Assembly: GCA_963920575.1 (NCBI GenBank) | Contig: OY986973.1 | Coordinates: 5,001,054 to 5,065,053, forward strand | Source of the DNA: Narthecium ossifragum | Taxonomy: Eukaryota; Streptophyta; Magnoliopsida; Dioscoreales; Nartheciaceae | Direction: 5' to 3' | DNA: 64,000 nt | Made by a program: the position numbers and the translations under genes | The notes under the pieces: model-generated | Seen by the model: the letters and a program-made list of their open reading frames with translations, nothing else | Database searches by the model: none | What the model was told of the DNA's origin: nothing | Shown here: positions 34,599 through 45,482 of the stretch, piece by piece | Numbering within the stretch: position 1 is the stretch's first letter | Layout of the letters: every line of letters starts with the position of its first letter

Positions 34599-37455
34599 GG
34601 GTGCGACTATCCGCACCACCGTTTCGACTCAACACACCACATTTACTCTACACACCCCAGCCCAAGTATGAAAACCCTAGGTTTCACTCAACACACCACA
34701 CAAAATAAATCTACTTAGCTAAACTACCCTCAAAACCCCACACCACAAAACCCTAAACCCTAAACAAAAACTAAAATACCTACACTACCCCTCACCCCAT
34801 TCCAGCCCCTACCTTCTTCCCCTCTTCTACCGAGACTTCCTCCCTCCCTCTTCTACCGAAGTCTCTCCCTCTCTTCACTCTCCCGACCATCTCCCTCCAC
34901 CTTCCCAACGCCCTCTCCCGAACGTTGCCAGCCTCCCTACACCTGCGGCAGAGCCTCGCCGGCGAGCTATCCACGCCTCCGTCGAGTCCGTCGAGTGAGA
35001 ACCGTCTAGTGAGATTTCACAACAAGTGAGTTTTCCATTTCTTGTTGCATGAAATGCATTGTCTTTGCATATATAGCATTGGTTTTGCAGCATTGTTCTC
35101 CGAATGCGTTTTTTTTCAAGATTTTCAAATTTTTCCAATGGGTTCCGACCTTTTAGTTTTATACGTATCAATCGGTACAAGACAACCGAATGATTCTCTA
35201 TCATATCGGTACATAGTCACCGATAGGATAGGATTGTTGATCGGTACATAGGTACCGATCAATACGTTTGTTGCTGTATGGAAAAGAGCTCGTTCGGTAT
35301 CAAGGTACCGATATTTATTCTACACTATCGGTAACTTAATACCGATATCTATGCTTTATTACCGGTACTTAGGTACCGTTAATAACACTTAATTTCCGGT
35401 ATATGGATACCGAAACGATCTACTAATCTTTGCATTTCTTTTTCAAAACAGTTAAATGGTTCGTCCAAGGGGAAAAGCACCCGCCGGAACCTCTTCATCT
35501 TCGACGGCCTCGACATCTTCATCGACCCGCGGTGACCGGCCGACGGCCTCAGCTAGGAGGAGGAGAGCGGTACCTGAGGAGATTCCAGAGGAGATCCCAG
35601 AGGGTGCCTTGATGGTTGCTGGCCCTGGTGAAGAGGAAGAGGCGTCTGACGACGAGGCACCCATCCCTGGTGGGCCTGTTGACCGGTCGGTTTTGACGGA
35701 GTTCAAAACACACGTAGCATATCGGATATGGGCTGGAGCGGTAAAAAAAGGCTGAGTTTTTTTTTATATCATGCCGTGTTTATATCAAAGTCTGCTCACT
35801 TTTCCCCTTCTTCTCAATGTAGGAGCGTGGGCCACTAAAAATTTATGCGCATGGCCTGTCCACAACGAAATGGGACGGCATCGAACGGCAAGACTTTAAG
35901 AGTGCCGTGGAGGCCACCGGTCTAGCAAATCTGACGGTGTGTTCTTACAAGACTATCAGCAGTGCCCTGGTGTCGGCGTTCGTCGAGAGGTGGCACCCGG
36001 AGACCAACACGTTCCACCTGCCCTGTGGAGAGATGACGATCGCTTTGGGTGACGTGAGCCGTATACTGGGCATCCCCGTCGCCGGTAGGCCGCTTGAAGA
36101 GTGCAAGCTGAAAGTCTCCCAGCTGAAAGCGCTTATGAAGGTTCATTTGGGAGTCAGTGAAGCAGAGGCCGCGAGCCAGTTGGATGGGAGAGGGCTATCA
36201 GTCAGTATGACCTGGCTGAGGAGAGAGTGCACTCTCCGCAAGGTCGGCATGGAGTGCTCTGTCAAGGCATAAATTATGTATCTGCTGGGTTGCAAATTTT
36301 TTCTTTCGATTGGCAAATTTTTTCTTCCCGCTATCATCTTTCTTCACAGTTTTCCGATACTCTCCACTACGCTCACATGCCAAGGTAATCCTCAGCTTTC
36401 TACCACACCCCCCGACCTCTGAATTCTTTGTAACAATCAGCAGCCCATTCTGCCTCCCAACTGTCTGTACCCATTGGACAAGTGCTTGTCGACTTTGAAA
36501 TATCTATAATCAAACAATAAGAATTATGTTAATGAACTTTAGACCTAGTTGTCGTTCGGCAAGATATAGCGATTAAATAACATACCGTACTGGTCGTGAA
36601 TTCCAGGGTGTAGTCATGGGTAATTATAGCTCCTACACCGCTCGCATCAGTAGAAACATTCTCCTGAATGTAAGCAAAGAGTTAGTAAGCCAGGTAGCCA
36701 ACACTGTTTTCACATCGGTACCATGGTACCGGTATACTAACGTAATATTCGGTACTATTTTACCAGTATATAAAGCTATAGTTTCGGTGGATACGTACCG
36801 GTATACATAACATACTAATCGGTACTATGTTACCGGTACATAAAGCCAAAGTATCGATTTCTACATACCGATACGCTGACATTTTCTGTCGGTCTGATAC
36901 TACGGATCAAAACGCGATCCGGGAAGGACAAAAAAAAACAAGAGAAGAGGAAATGTACATTTTTTTAGGGCCTTTTCTCGTCTCCTTCGCTCCAGCATTG
37001 GTCTTCTCCATCCATTTCGACCTAACACACCTTGAATTGACAATGTATAATGGGGAGGGCTTGTGTGAGTTGAAAACCTAAGGTTGGAGGAGTTTGGAGT
37101 ATAATGTGAATGTGTTGGGAGGATAAGAAAGAAGATAGAATATGATGAGGGTAGGGAAGAACTATCTAGGATGGAGGGGGAGTGAGTAACTTGAAGACCT
37201 AGGGCTTGGAGGGAGGAGATGGTTATGGATTGGAGGAGGTGAAAATTCGGTAGTAAGAGGTAGGAGAAGATGATGGTTAGAGGTAGGAGAAGATGTGGTG
37301 TTGTTGTGTATTAAGAAATAATTCTTATGGTAGATTAGGTTTTGTGGTGTATTGTGTTTTAGAAGGTTATTTTGGACATTTCATTAATGAGTGTTTTGGG
37401 TATGAAAATTGATGTGGTGTGTTGAGTCGAAACGGTGGTGCGGATAGCCGCACCT
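34599..37455 (+). mobile_element. Mutator-like element (MULE) carrying a PMD gene
   Basis: Terminal inverted repeats of more than 40 bp start GGGTGCGACTATCCGCACC on the left and, reversed, AGGTGCGGCTATCCGCACC on the right, each continuing into ACCGTTTCGACTCAACACAC. A perfect 9-bp duplication TAAAACTAA flanks it (34590-34598 and 37456-37464), the size typical of Mutator. The 2857-bp interior has no MULE transposase that I can see. It carries a two-exon plant-mobile-domain gene and two blocks of ATCGGTAC palindromes (35165-35420, 36710-36900). It is therefore probably non-autonomous. It lies just upstream of the methyltransferase gene. Confidence 0.9.
35456..36272 (+). CDS. Plant mobile domain (PMD) protein inside the MULE
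   Basis: Two exons, 35456-35740 and 35823-36272, joined through a GT-AG intron with the frame kept (GAG CGT GGG after GCG), give 244 aa. The first exon encodes a low-complexity acidic N-terminus (SSSTASTSSSTRG, EEIPEEIPEG). The second holds the start of a plant mobile domain: LKIYAHGLSTTKWDGI, ERWHPETNTFHLPCGEMTIA and LGDVSRILGIPVAGRPLEEC. PMDs occur in host genes (MAIN/MAIL type) and in plant transposons. Here the domain stops early compared with host PMD proteins, so this is a truncated transposon-borne version. Later exons within the element cannot be excluded. The molecular role of PMDs is poorly known. Confidence 0.75.
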
Positions 37456-37599
37456 TAAAACTAAACGTCAATTAACCCTTTTTTTTGTTTCCATTCCAGC
37501 CCTTCTCACTGATTTCCAGCCAAACAAACGTGCCCTGAGTTGGAATCTCCACGCTTTACGCTTCGAATCTCAAACCCTCGCTAAACCCTCCCCAATACG

Positions 37600-39828
37600 A
37601 TGTCGGCCGGAAGCGAGGAGATCCCTCATGCCGATGCCACCGGCGGCGTCGAGGAGGAGGACGACTCGCCATTGCTGAGTTCGCACGCACTCGATACTCT
37701 AAGAGAGTTCCTTAGCGAGCAGATCTCGGCGGCGAGTGTCACGGAGAGAGAAGGGTTTGAAGATGAGAAGGGGGTGAAGCTGGTGGCGGAGAACTGGGGG
37801 ATGAGCCAGTTCTGGTACGATCGCGAGACAGCGGAGACTGTGGCCAAGGAGATCAGGAGTCTATGCTCATCGGAGGGTTCTCGCGTGGCTTGTGTCTCTT
37901 GCCCCACTCTGTACGCTTATCTCAAGGTATGGTGTTCCTTTGTGGTAATAAATTAGCGGTATTTGGTGGATATGGTGGCTAAGAGAAGGCTTTGGTAGTC
38001 GATTATGTGCAAGCACTAACATTAAAATCCTGCTCTGCTTACCCTTGAACTAATGTGACTCTGCATACAATCTTATCCTTTGTCGGAACTAGTTTATAGG
38101 AGCCAAAGCTATTTTCGGGGAAAAAAACGTAAATGTTAGCATATATTTGGAGGTATAGGGAGTAGACTGGCTAGTTGCGATTTTGTGTTGGCAATTGAGT
38201 ACCTAAACATGGAAATGGAGATACTTTAGCAATACTTGTACATGATAGATATGACCATTTGTATGTGGCAATACGAGTAGATATATGCTCGCATGTTTTT
38301 GGATGATAGAGTTGATTGCATATGAACTCCAGGTTTTTGGATGATAGAGTTGAATGCATATGAACTCCAGTAATAGTGCAAAGCTTCTTGTGGTGTGGCA
38401 TGCAAAGATGAAAAGACGCCTTAGCTAGTTTAGACGAATGATTTGATAAATCTAATCAGTGACCACTTTTGATCTAATTCTAGCTTAATGTTGTGTGAGT
38501 GAAAAAAGATGGTTTACATGGTTTTGATCTACTGTTAGTACTATTTTCCTCCTTCAAGGGGATTGAAGTTTCCGATACTTCATGTTGCTGCTAATTGTAG
38601 CATTAGATCGCAAGAGCCAAGTCATTGCTTGCTATCTATCGTTTTGAATTTTTTGTGCAGTGCAAATGCTAAATTTGACATGTTGATTGCAAGCTTGTTT
38701 GAACTTCCAGAAAATCGATCCTCACATTCCTGTGCATTTACTCGAGTACGATAGGCGATTCGAGCAATATGGCAGCGAGTTCACATTTTATGACTACAAT
38801 GACCCGGAAGATTTATCACCAAAATTGAAGCATTCCTTTCGTGTTGTCGTTGCAGATCCTCCATATCTGGTAAAGTGTTCATTTATGCTTCGGTGGAAGT
38901 TAATATGAAGATTCATGTTCTAGAAAAATGAGACAGCCTGAGATGTGTCATTGAGTCTAGGAAGCTCTAGCTAAGAGAATCTCCCCTCCCAAGTGTCCGT
39001 GTAACTGTCTCTTTAAGTCCCAAGGTCATCCAACATCTTTTTTCCATCTCTGGTACTTCTTCCTATGAACGAGTTATAGAAAACATGTTAAAAGAAAAGA
39101 GTTCCGAAGTAAATCAAAGGAGAATGGTGCAGCCAGGAAACTGACAATTCTCGCTGTATATGCTTGCCCAGGAAAGTAGTAATGATGTAAAAGTTTCCTC
39201 AATTAAATGGTTTCCTTATCCCGCCTCTCTGTTTGTCATAGCTGACATCTATTTTGGATTGATTCGTGTTTAGAACACTCAAATTGAATGACATCCTAAA
39301 ATGATCTTGTGGTGCAATTTGCGTGTGTAGAGCAAGGAGTGCTTGGAGAAAGTAGCTCAGACGATCTCTTTCCTGGCGAACCCTCAAGATTCGTCTTTGC
39401 TGTTGCTGACAGGTAAAAGTATTCTTGTGTTCCTTCTAAATTAGAAGTTTCATCGCGCAGGAGGATAATAGATCTTATTGGTCATATCGTTTTCATTTTA
39501 TTTGTCAAGGTCGTAATACCTCAACTAAGCTTTCCCAAATATGGTGCTAAATTTGTGCTGGTCGATAGGAATATCTTGCATAACACATACACTAAATGCA
39601 GTATGACACCTCAGCTTATTACTGTCAGCACTGTGCATCTTGGCTGCGTTAACTTTGGTTCTCGGTGTCTGCATTGAAACAGGAGAGGTGCAGAAGGAGA
39701 GGGCTGCAGAGCTCCTAAACTTGCATCCCTGTGGCTTCAGGCCTCAGCACTCAAATAAACTTGGGAATGAGTTCCGGCTGTATACAAACTATGATCCCGT
39801 AGACAGATTGGGTGGTTGGGAGCAATAA
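37600..39828 (+). CDS. EEF1A lysine methyltransferase 1-like (N6AMT2/EFM5 family)
   Basis: An S-adenosylmethionine-dependent methyltransferase of the family that methylates a lysine on elongation factor 1A in animals and yeast; older annotations call it a putative N6-adenine methyltransferase. Four exons, 37600-37926, 38711-38869, 39331-39412 and 39683-39828, join in frame to 237 aa, the usual size. Seen: SHALDTLREFL; NWGMSQFWYD near residue 65; SCPTLYAYLK/KIDPHIPVHLLEYDRRFEQYG; the catalytic-type motif VADPPYL near residue 160; SLLLLTGE; and a C-terminal RPQHSNKLGNEFRLYTNYDP. The start ATG follows an AACCCTCCCC-type leader. Intron 1 contains a perfect-but-one 38-bp tandem repeat. The NPG-type TPR gene lies upstream in opposite orientation, separated by repeats. 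Confidence 0.92.
38295..38370. repeat. 38-bp tandem duplication in methyltransferase intron 1
   Basis: Two adjacent copies of a 38-bp unit beginning GTTTTTGGATGATAGAGTTG, at 38295-38332 and 38333-38370, with a single mismatch. Confidence 0.9.
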
Positions 39829-40717
39829 GAGTCTGTGAATGTTGCTATCAAGGAACATGTTTGAAAAGCGAGATCAATGTACCCAACCCATGGAATCGAA
39901 TGTTATGTGGTAGTAAAGATCATCATGAGTCTCCTACTTATCTCTTTAACATTTCCTCTCTCCAGGCCATACTTGTGTAATTTCTTAGAGAATTTTTTTT
40001 GCAGGTTCGCTAAACGTACTCCACCAAACTCCTTAACAGTGTTTGTCTTTCCAAGGTGAAATTGTTATCAAAGGTGGAGTTTGTGGAGGGCGGTGAGGAT
40101 CAATTGCAACCCTCTAGATTTTTGTCTGTGCTGTTTCATGTTCTAAAACAGGTGTGCCAGCAACCAGGATTTGGTGATATGCTGAATAATATTGTGACAT
40201 TAAGAACTCGACTATGAGAGTCAAGGATGTGCACAAATAAATTTTATAGTTTCTAGTGAATTAATCAATAAGAGTTCGTGCTCAAGTCATTTTTGCAGTT
40301 TGCCTGAGCACATCAAGAAGCAATTTTACCAAGGAAAATGACCTGCGTCACACCATCAGGATGTGAATACTCTTCACACCCATGTGGTGGGATGGATTTC
40401 CACAATGTGACGCAATCCCAACCGGGTTAGGACTTAGCGGGGAATTTCGGGTGATTTGGATTTGATAACCTCACTTTTCCTATCCCAAAATTGCTTAACC
40501 GCCCTTAACCCTATTTTTCTTATCCCCACACCAAACGGGTTCAAGAGTTTGGGATATCCAGTGTAGAGATTTAAGTACGGCCTTATATGTTGGCCCGTAT
40601 ATAGAACTTTGGATGTGGATTGTGTTTTTTATAGTTGTGGTGAGGTCGGTGCGTTTGTAAACTGTGATGAGATGTAGTGACGTAACAACTGAAAAATTGT
40701 CTTGTATGTAACATTAA
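39829..40717. other. Intergenic DNA after the methyltransferase gene
   Basis: The first few hundred bases are probably its 3' untranslated region. About 40420-40560 contains inverted-looking CCCTTAACC/GGGTTAGG phrases that may be an old MITE. No gene is seen. Confidence 0.4.
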
Positions 40718-41444
40718 GGGTCCGTTTTGGAGTGCATTTGTGACTCCAAAACACAATTTTTACGCAATTTTTTTTTTGGATCGACCGCAACCGCATTCCT
40801 AATAAACATGTTTGGGAAGTTATTTCAACTGGTAGGGATCACGTCCAAACCATGTCAAAACTGAAACAGTTAATAGATGCTTTCATTTGGCCGCACTCGG
40901 CAACAATGTAAAAAACATAGAAAAGACTAACCAATTTTCGAATGAAAAACTAATATTTGATTGCACTATAATTGAAACTAAATACACATCCAAACAACAA
41001 ATTACATAAACTTACTTTTGTACCACACTTATCAATGTGATATGCCAAACACCTTTTCAGTCATAACCTTGGATAAAATGATTGCAGTTTACAAACGCAC
41101 CATACCTCCCACAACCATAAAAAATACACCATACGCCTAAACGGATACAAATATTTGTGATAAAAAAAGTGTGTCATGAAATTTGTTGTTTGGATGTGTG
41201 CTTAGCTTCAATTGTGGTGTAGTCAAAACCGTTGTCTTTTCATTAAAAAATCAGTCAAGATTTTTTTTTTTTCACTGTAGCCAAGGTACAACCAAATAGA
41301 CACCTATAAACTACTTCGTCTTTGATGCGGTTTGGGCGTGGTCTCCATTAGCCTATGGTACTTCCCAAACGGGGTCGAACGCAATTGTGTTTGGTCCAAA
41401 AAAAAGTTCGCTTGGGCAGCATGAACGCATGCCCAAACTGACCC
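40718..41444. mobile_element. Harbinger-like MITE with TAA target duplication
   Basis: The ends are imperfect inverted repeats: GGGTCCGTTTTGGAGTGCATT on the left is matched by reversed GGGTCAGTTTGGGCATGCGTT on the right. A 3-bp TAA flanks both sides (40715-40717 and 41445-41447), the size and sequence expected for PIF/Harbinger. The interior is AT-rich and non-coding. Confidence 0.65.
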
Positions 41445-41613
41445 TAAGTATGGCCTTGTGCCCCTGACGCGGTTTTCATAAATGGCCGAACTAGTCCTTA
41501 ACTTAGCAGGCATTCTTGGTGTACATGCCAACGCCTTCCTATCCAAATTAGATTATTTTCTATCTCTCTTTCTCTATGGCTCCAGTTCCACTGGCAGATA
41601 TAAAATATAAATC

Positions 41614-41813
41614 NNNNNNNNNNNNNNNNNNNNNNNNNNNNNNNNNNNNNNNNNNNNNNNNNNNNNNNNNNNNNNNNNNNNNNNNNNNNNNNNNNNNNNN
41701 NNNNNNNNNNNNNNNNNNNNNNNNNNNNNNNNNNNNNNNNNNNNNNNNNNNNNNNNNNNNNNNNNNNNNNNNNNNNNNNNNNNNNNNNNNNNNNNNNNNN
41801 NNNNNNNNNNNNN
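41614..41813. other. Assembly gap (200 N)
   Basis: Exactly 200 N, so the true length is unknown. It lies between the Harbinger-like MITE and the hAT-type element. The missing exons of the rhomboid-like gene could partly fall here. Confidence 0.99.
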
Positions 41814-41962
41814 TGTCGAGGGCGGGTTGGGCAGTCGGCGACGGCGCGAGGTCGGGCGAGGTCGGCATGGGGAGAGGAGAGGGAATGGGTGAGGGGAAAG
41901 AGAGGGAGAGGGGACGGGGCGTCCCATCCCCCTCTCTCTCTCAGCTAATTTTGAGTTGGGTG

Positions 41963-43122
41963 TAGGGGTGGCAATTCGGGTTCACGGGTCGGGTTCGGGT
42001 CGGGTAGTACACTGACCCGTTTAATAAAAGACCAAACCCGAACCCGACCCGTTTAATAAACGGGTCAGGTTTATAAACCCAAACCCGACTCATTTATAAA
42101 CGGGTCAACCCGACCCGACCCGTCTAACCCGTTTATTAAACGGGTCGGATCGGGTTCGGGTTGACCCGCCACGGCAACCCGTCATGGCCCAGGAGGGAGA
42201 GGCGGCGCCGGCGGTCGGATCTGGCCGGAAACGGCCGGATCTGGCTGGAAACTGCCGGATCTGGCTGGATCTAGCCGGATCTGGCTGGATCTAGCCGGGA
42301 AACAGCCGGATCTGGCCGGATCTGGTCGGATCCGGCCGGGAAAAGGCCGGATCTGGCCGGATCTGGTCGGATCCGGCCGGGAAAAGGCCGGATCTGGCCG
42401 GGAAAGGTTTGCACATGTCCTCTTCCGTCGCAGATGACCGTGGCAGCCTTCAGCTCCGCCGAGATCACAAGCTGCTTCATGTTCTTCAGGACGGCGGCCC
42501 TCACCATGTCGCTGGCGAACGACGACACTTCACCGGCGAAGAACTCCAGGCTCTCTCCGTCCACGCACATCTCTCCGAGCATCTTTCGGATCTCGATTCC
42601 GAAAGATGAGGTCTGTATTCCCTCATCTCCACCGGGAAAGCACTCTTGGCCGCCAAGAAGTCGCCGTCGTTGTTCTCCGGCGAGACCCACCGGTGTGGGA
42701 GCAGAGAGGCAAGGGAGATGGAGGGAGAGGGAGAGTGGGCGGCCAGTGGGGGAGCAGATCAGCAGAGAGGTAAGTGGGTACTGGGTATGGGTAGGTGGTA
42801 GTGGGTACGGTGGTAGGGGGTAGTGGGTACGGTTGCCCCTTTAAAAACCTCTTCAACCAGTACCCCTTGTAGACCAGAGTACCAGAGTTGAACCAGGTTT
42901 TTAATCTTAGCTACTGTAGAGTGATAGTGGGTGTGTGTTAAACACGGGTTAACGGGTTGACCCGCCTAACCCGCGGGTCAACCCGACCCGACCCGTTTAT
43001 AAACGGGTCATAAACGGGTCGACCCGTTTATGACCCGAACCCGTTTATACCAAACCCAAACCCGTTTATCTCGGGTCGGGTCGGGTCGGGTTCACGGGTC
43101 ATGACCCAGATTGCCACCCCTA
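41963..43122. mobile_element. hAT-type non-autonomous element with 8-bp target duplication
   Basis: Terminal inverted repeats TAGGGGTGGCAAT are typical of hAT elements and are followed by long inverted arrays of CGGGTCGGGTT. A perfect 8-bp duplication GTTGGGTG flanks the unit (41955-41962 and 43123-43130). The interior (1160 bp in all) has a GGATCTGGCCGGATCTGG minisatellite at about 42230-42405, then a GC-rich stretch at 42410-42690 that is open on the minus strand and looks like captured coding DNA. No transposase is visible. Confidence 0.9.
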
Positions 43123-43677
43123 GTTGGGTGGGCTGAATTTTGCGCGGGTAGGTCGGTGGGTGAGAGGAAGAAAATTTGGGCGGGAGATTTTGGTGGGAAC
43201 CAAAATTTGGACGGCAATCTTAAAGTTGATGATGAAATCTGGACCGTTGGATGTGTTTGGAGATAAATATGAACCGCTCTTTATGTCTTATAGTTTTGAC
43301 ATTTCAAAAACCGCCCTTCCTTATATAATAGATATATATCTATATTAATTTGGGTGTCTAAGCTTTACTGAGAAAGAGTAGATGTGTGATGCAAAGAAAT
43401 CTTATGATGCCAAGGGTGGGAAACAAGTTTTAAGAGTGTTCAGCACACATCTTTATATTTAACAAGGTTGAACATATGACAATAATCATATGTTCACCAA
43501 TTTGCAAACTTTATGAGCAGCCTCTTACATACGTTTTTCAATGAACATAAATTGGCGTACCCCTCCATTTACTTGCTAAATAAATCCAGTGCATGAAAGA
43601 TTTGATAATGGTAGATCTGGTAATTTGGTCGATAATATTTTCTCATGATGTTTGTCTTTGCTGCTTTGAAATTATAG

Positions 43678-44317
43678 GCGTCTGAATGTAGAGACCGAAG
43701 GTACTGTTGGACTGGGTCCACAAGATCAGGTTGTCTCTCTTAAGCAAGGGAATCATGTGTTTCATGGTTTAATACTCCTCCAAATGCTATAGCCTTAAAT
43801 ATTGTCTTTTACATGCTCTTGCAGCAAGGGGCAGATAGGTTTGAAGAAGAGCTCAAAAATCTAGTAGCAATGGGCTTTGAGAAGGTAAACTGCATTTGTC
43901 CCTTATGTTGTGGTTAACATTGTTTTGCGAGTATCATAGAATGATTGGATACTTCCCTGATACCTTTCTGATGAAGTCGAAATTATAAGAACAAATAAGG
44001 TGCCCTGGGATATAAACTTAAGCTGGTCACACAGGAGAATGCATACCATCTTGTGCTAAGCAGTCCATTCTCTTACATGCTGTACTACATGAAGGGATTT
44101 ACATGTGCAAATCCAATTCCTTTCCTTATGTTTACTTTTGCACTAGTAGTTCTGGTTTATGTGATATCATCTTCGATAACATTCACAAGTCTAACATGAA
44201 TCCTGTGTTGTATAGACCCGAGCTGAAGTAGCCCTAGCTGCAGCTGACGGAGAACCCAGTATTGCAGTTGAGATTCTTATGAGCCAGGAGGCATGTGCTA
44301 TTCTGCCATCTTTGTGA
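43678..44317 (+). pseudogene. C-terminal UBA exons of a rhomboid-like protein (RBL15-type), 5' part missing
   Basis: Three small exons with good splice sites: 43678-43729 (RLNVETEGTVGLGPQDQ), 43825-43884 (FEEELKNLVAMGFEK) and 44216-44317 (TRAEVALAAADGEPSIAVEI, then a stop). Together they form one ubiquitin-associated (UBA) domain at a C-terminus. The sequence resembles the UBA tail of plant RHOMBOID-LIKE 15, an intramembrane protease family, as I remember it. No rhomboid exons (GxSG serine, His) are visible upstream, where a gap and two transposons lie. It may be a truncated pseudogene, or a gene whose 5' exons are lost in the gap. The link to RBL15 is an inference; the UBA fold is the firmer call. 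Confidence 0.55.
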
Positions 44318-45482
44318 GTTATGCACAATTTTGTCATAGTTGAGATAAGACTTGATTTTATCTTTTCCATGCAGAGTTAAGGGTGTAGAAGCAGCTCATA
44401 AGAATGGTACAAGTGGAAATTTCCTTCTTTTTGGTCAAAAACTGGAAGGAGTCTGCTGAACATGGTGCAACGGAGTTCACAGATATCAACTACACGTTCT
44501 AAAATTAACAGGGGTCCTCTGGAAATGGGACAAATTAATCTGTATACTGGACAATCTTCCATACCCGTCACTGTTACCATCTCTCTTTTAAAGTTTTCTG
44601 TTCCTAACTCGTGGTTGATGACACCGTTGTTGGCCCCGGCAGCTGCTATATTCAAGTTATTTCCATTAGCCAGGAACTAAATCTGCTGGAATGTTGATAA
44701 AAGTTGTTGAGGACCATATCCACTCTTTTAGATTGTGCCCCATTGCAGTAAGGTACATAGCAACATTACCAAGGGTAGAAACTGGCCCGAATTTGAATTT
44801 TTACACGCCTAAGAAAATAAATGTTAATCTTCATAGAAATAGCACTTGTAGCATGGAAGTAAGTCGATCATTTAGCCTATGCTTCACCCTAGATGATCCC
44901 GTGCAACAGCTTACTGCTTTAATCATCGCATCACAAGGTCCACTCAGCCATGATTGCGGCTATTCAAGAGCATGAAACATCGTTGAAAGTCTGGCAAACA
45001 GAACTGCAAAAGCTTCATCGAACATACAAGATTCGATTGACATCCTAGATAAGTGCCACATGAGGATGAGAACTAGATCAGTTGGCGACTTCATTAAACT
45101 GTTGCCGACAAATATCTTCAAGCCACTCTAGAGAAGCAGCTAGTTCACACAACATATCTTTCTATAGTCTAGACCAAATTTTTCACATTATAAAATGCAC
45201 CGATGTCCCTCAAAAAGTATAAATTCCAGGGAGAGAGTCTCCCAGAAAAAAAAAAAATTCTGGGCAGAAGTTCATCTTCCTCTACAATGTGCCACAGAAA
45301 ACTAGCATGTTACATCTTAAGAAAAGAATAAGACAAGGGCAGAATAACTTATAGTTTCATCAGAAGTGTGATGAAGGGCACAAATATTTTGAGAAAAGAA
45401 CTTCATGACGAATCATCGTTAAACAGGACTTTGCTACCCTCCAGTAGGATTTTGTCAGGACATTGATAATTCCCAACAATAA
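44318..45482. other. Spacer between the UBA tail and the zinc-knuckle gene
   Basis: It holds the probable 3' untranslated region of the UBA exons on the left, and of the minus-strand zinc-knuckle gene on the right. No additional exons are recognised. Confidence 0.45.
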
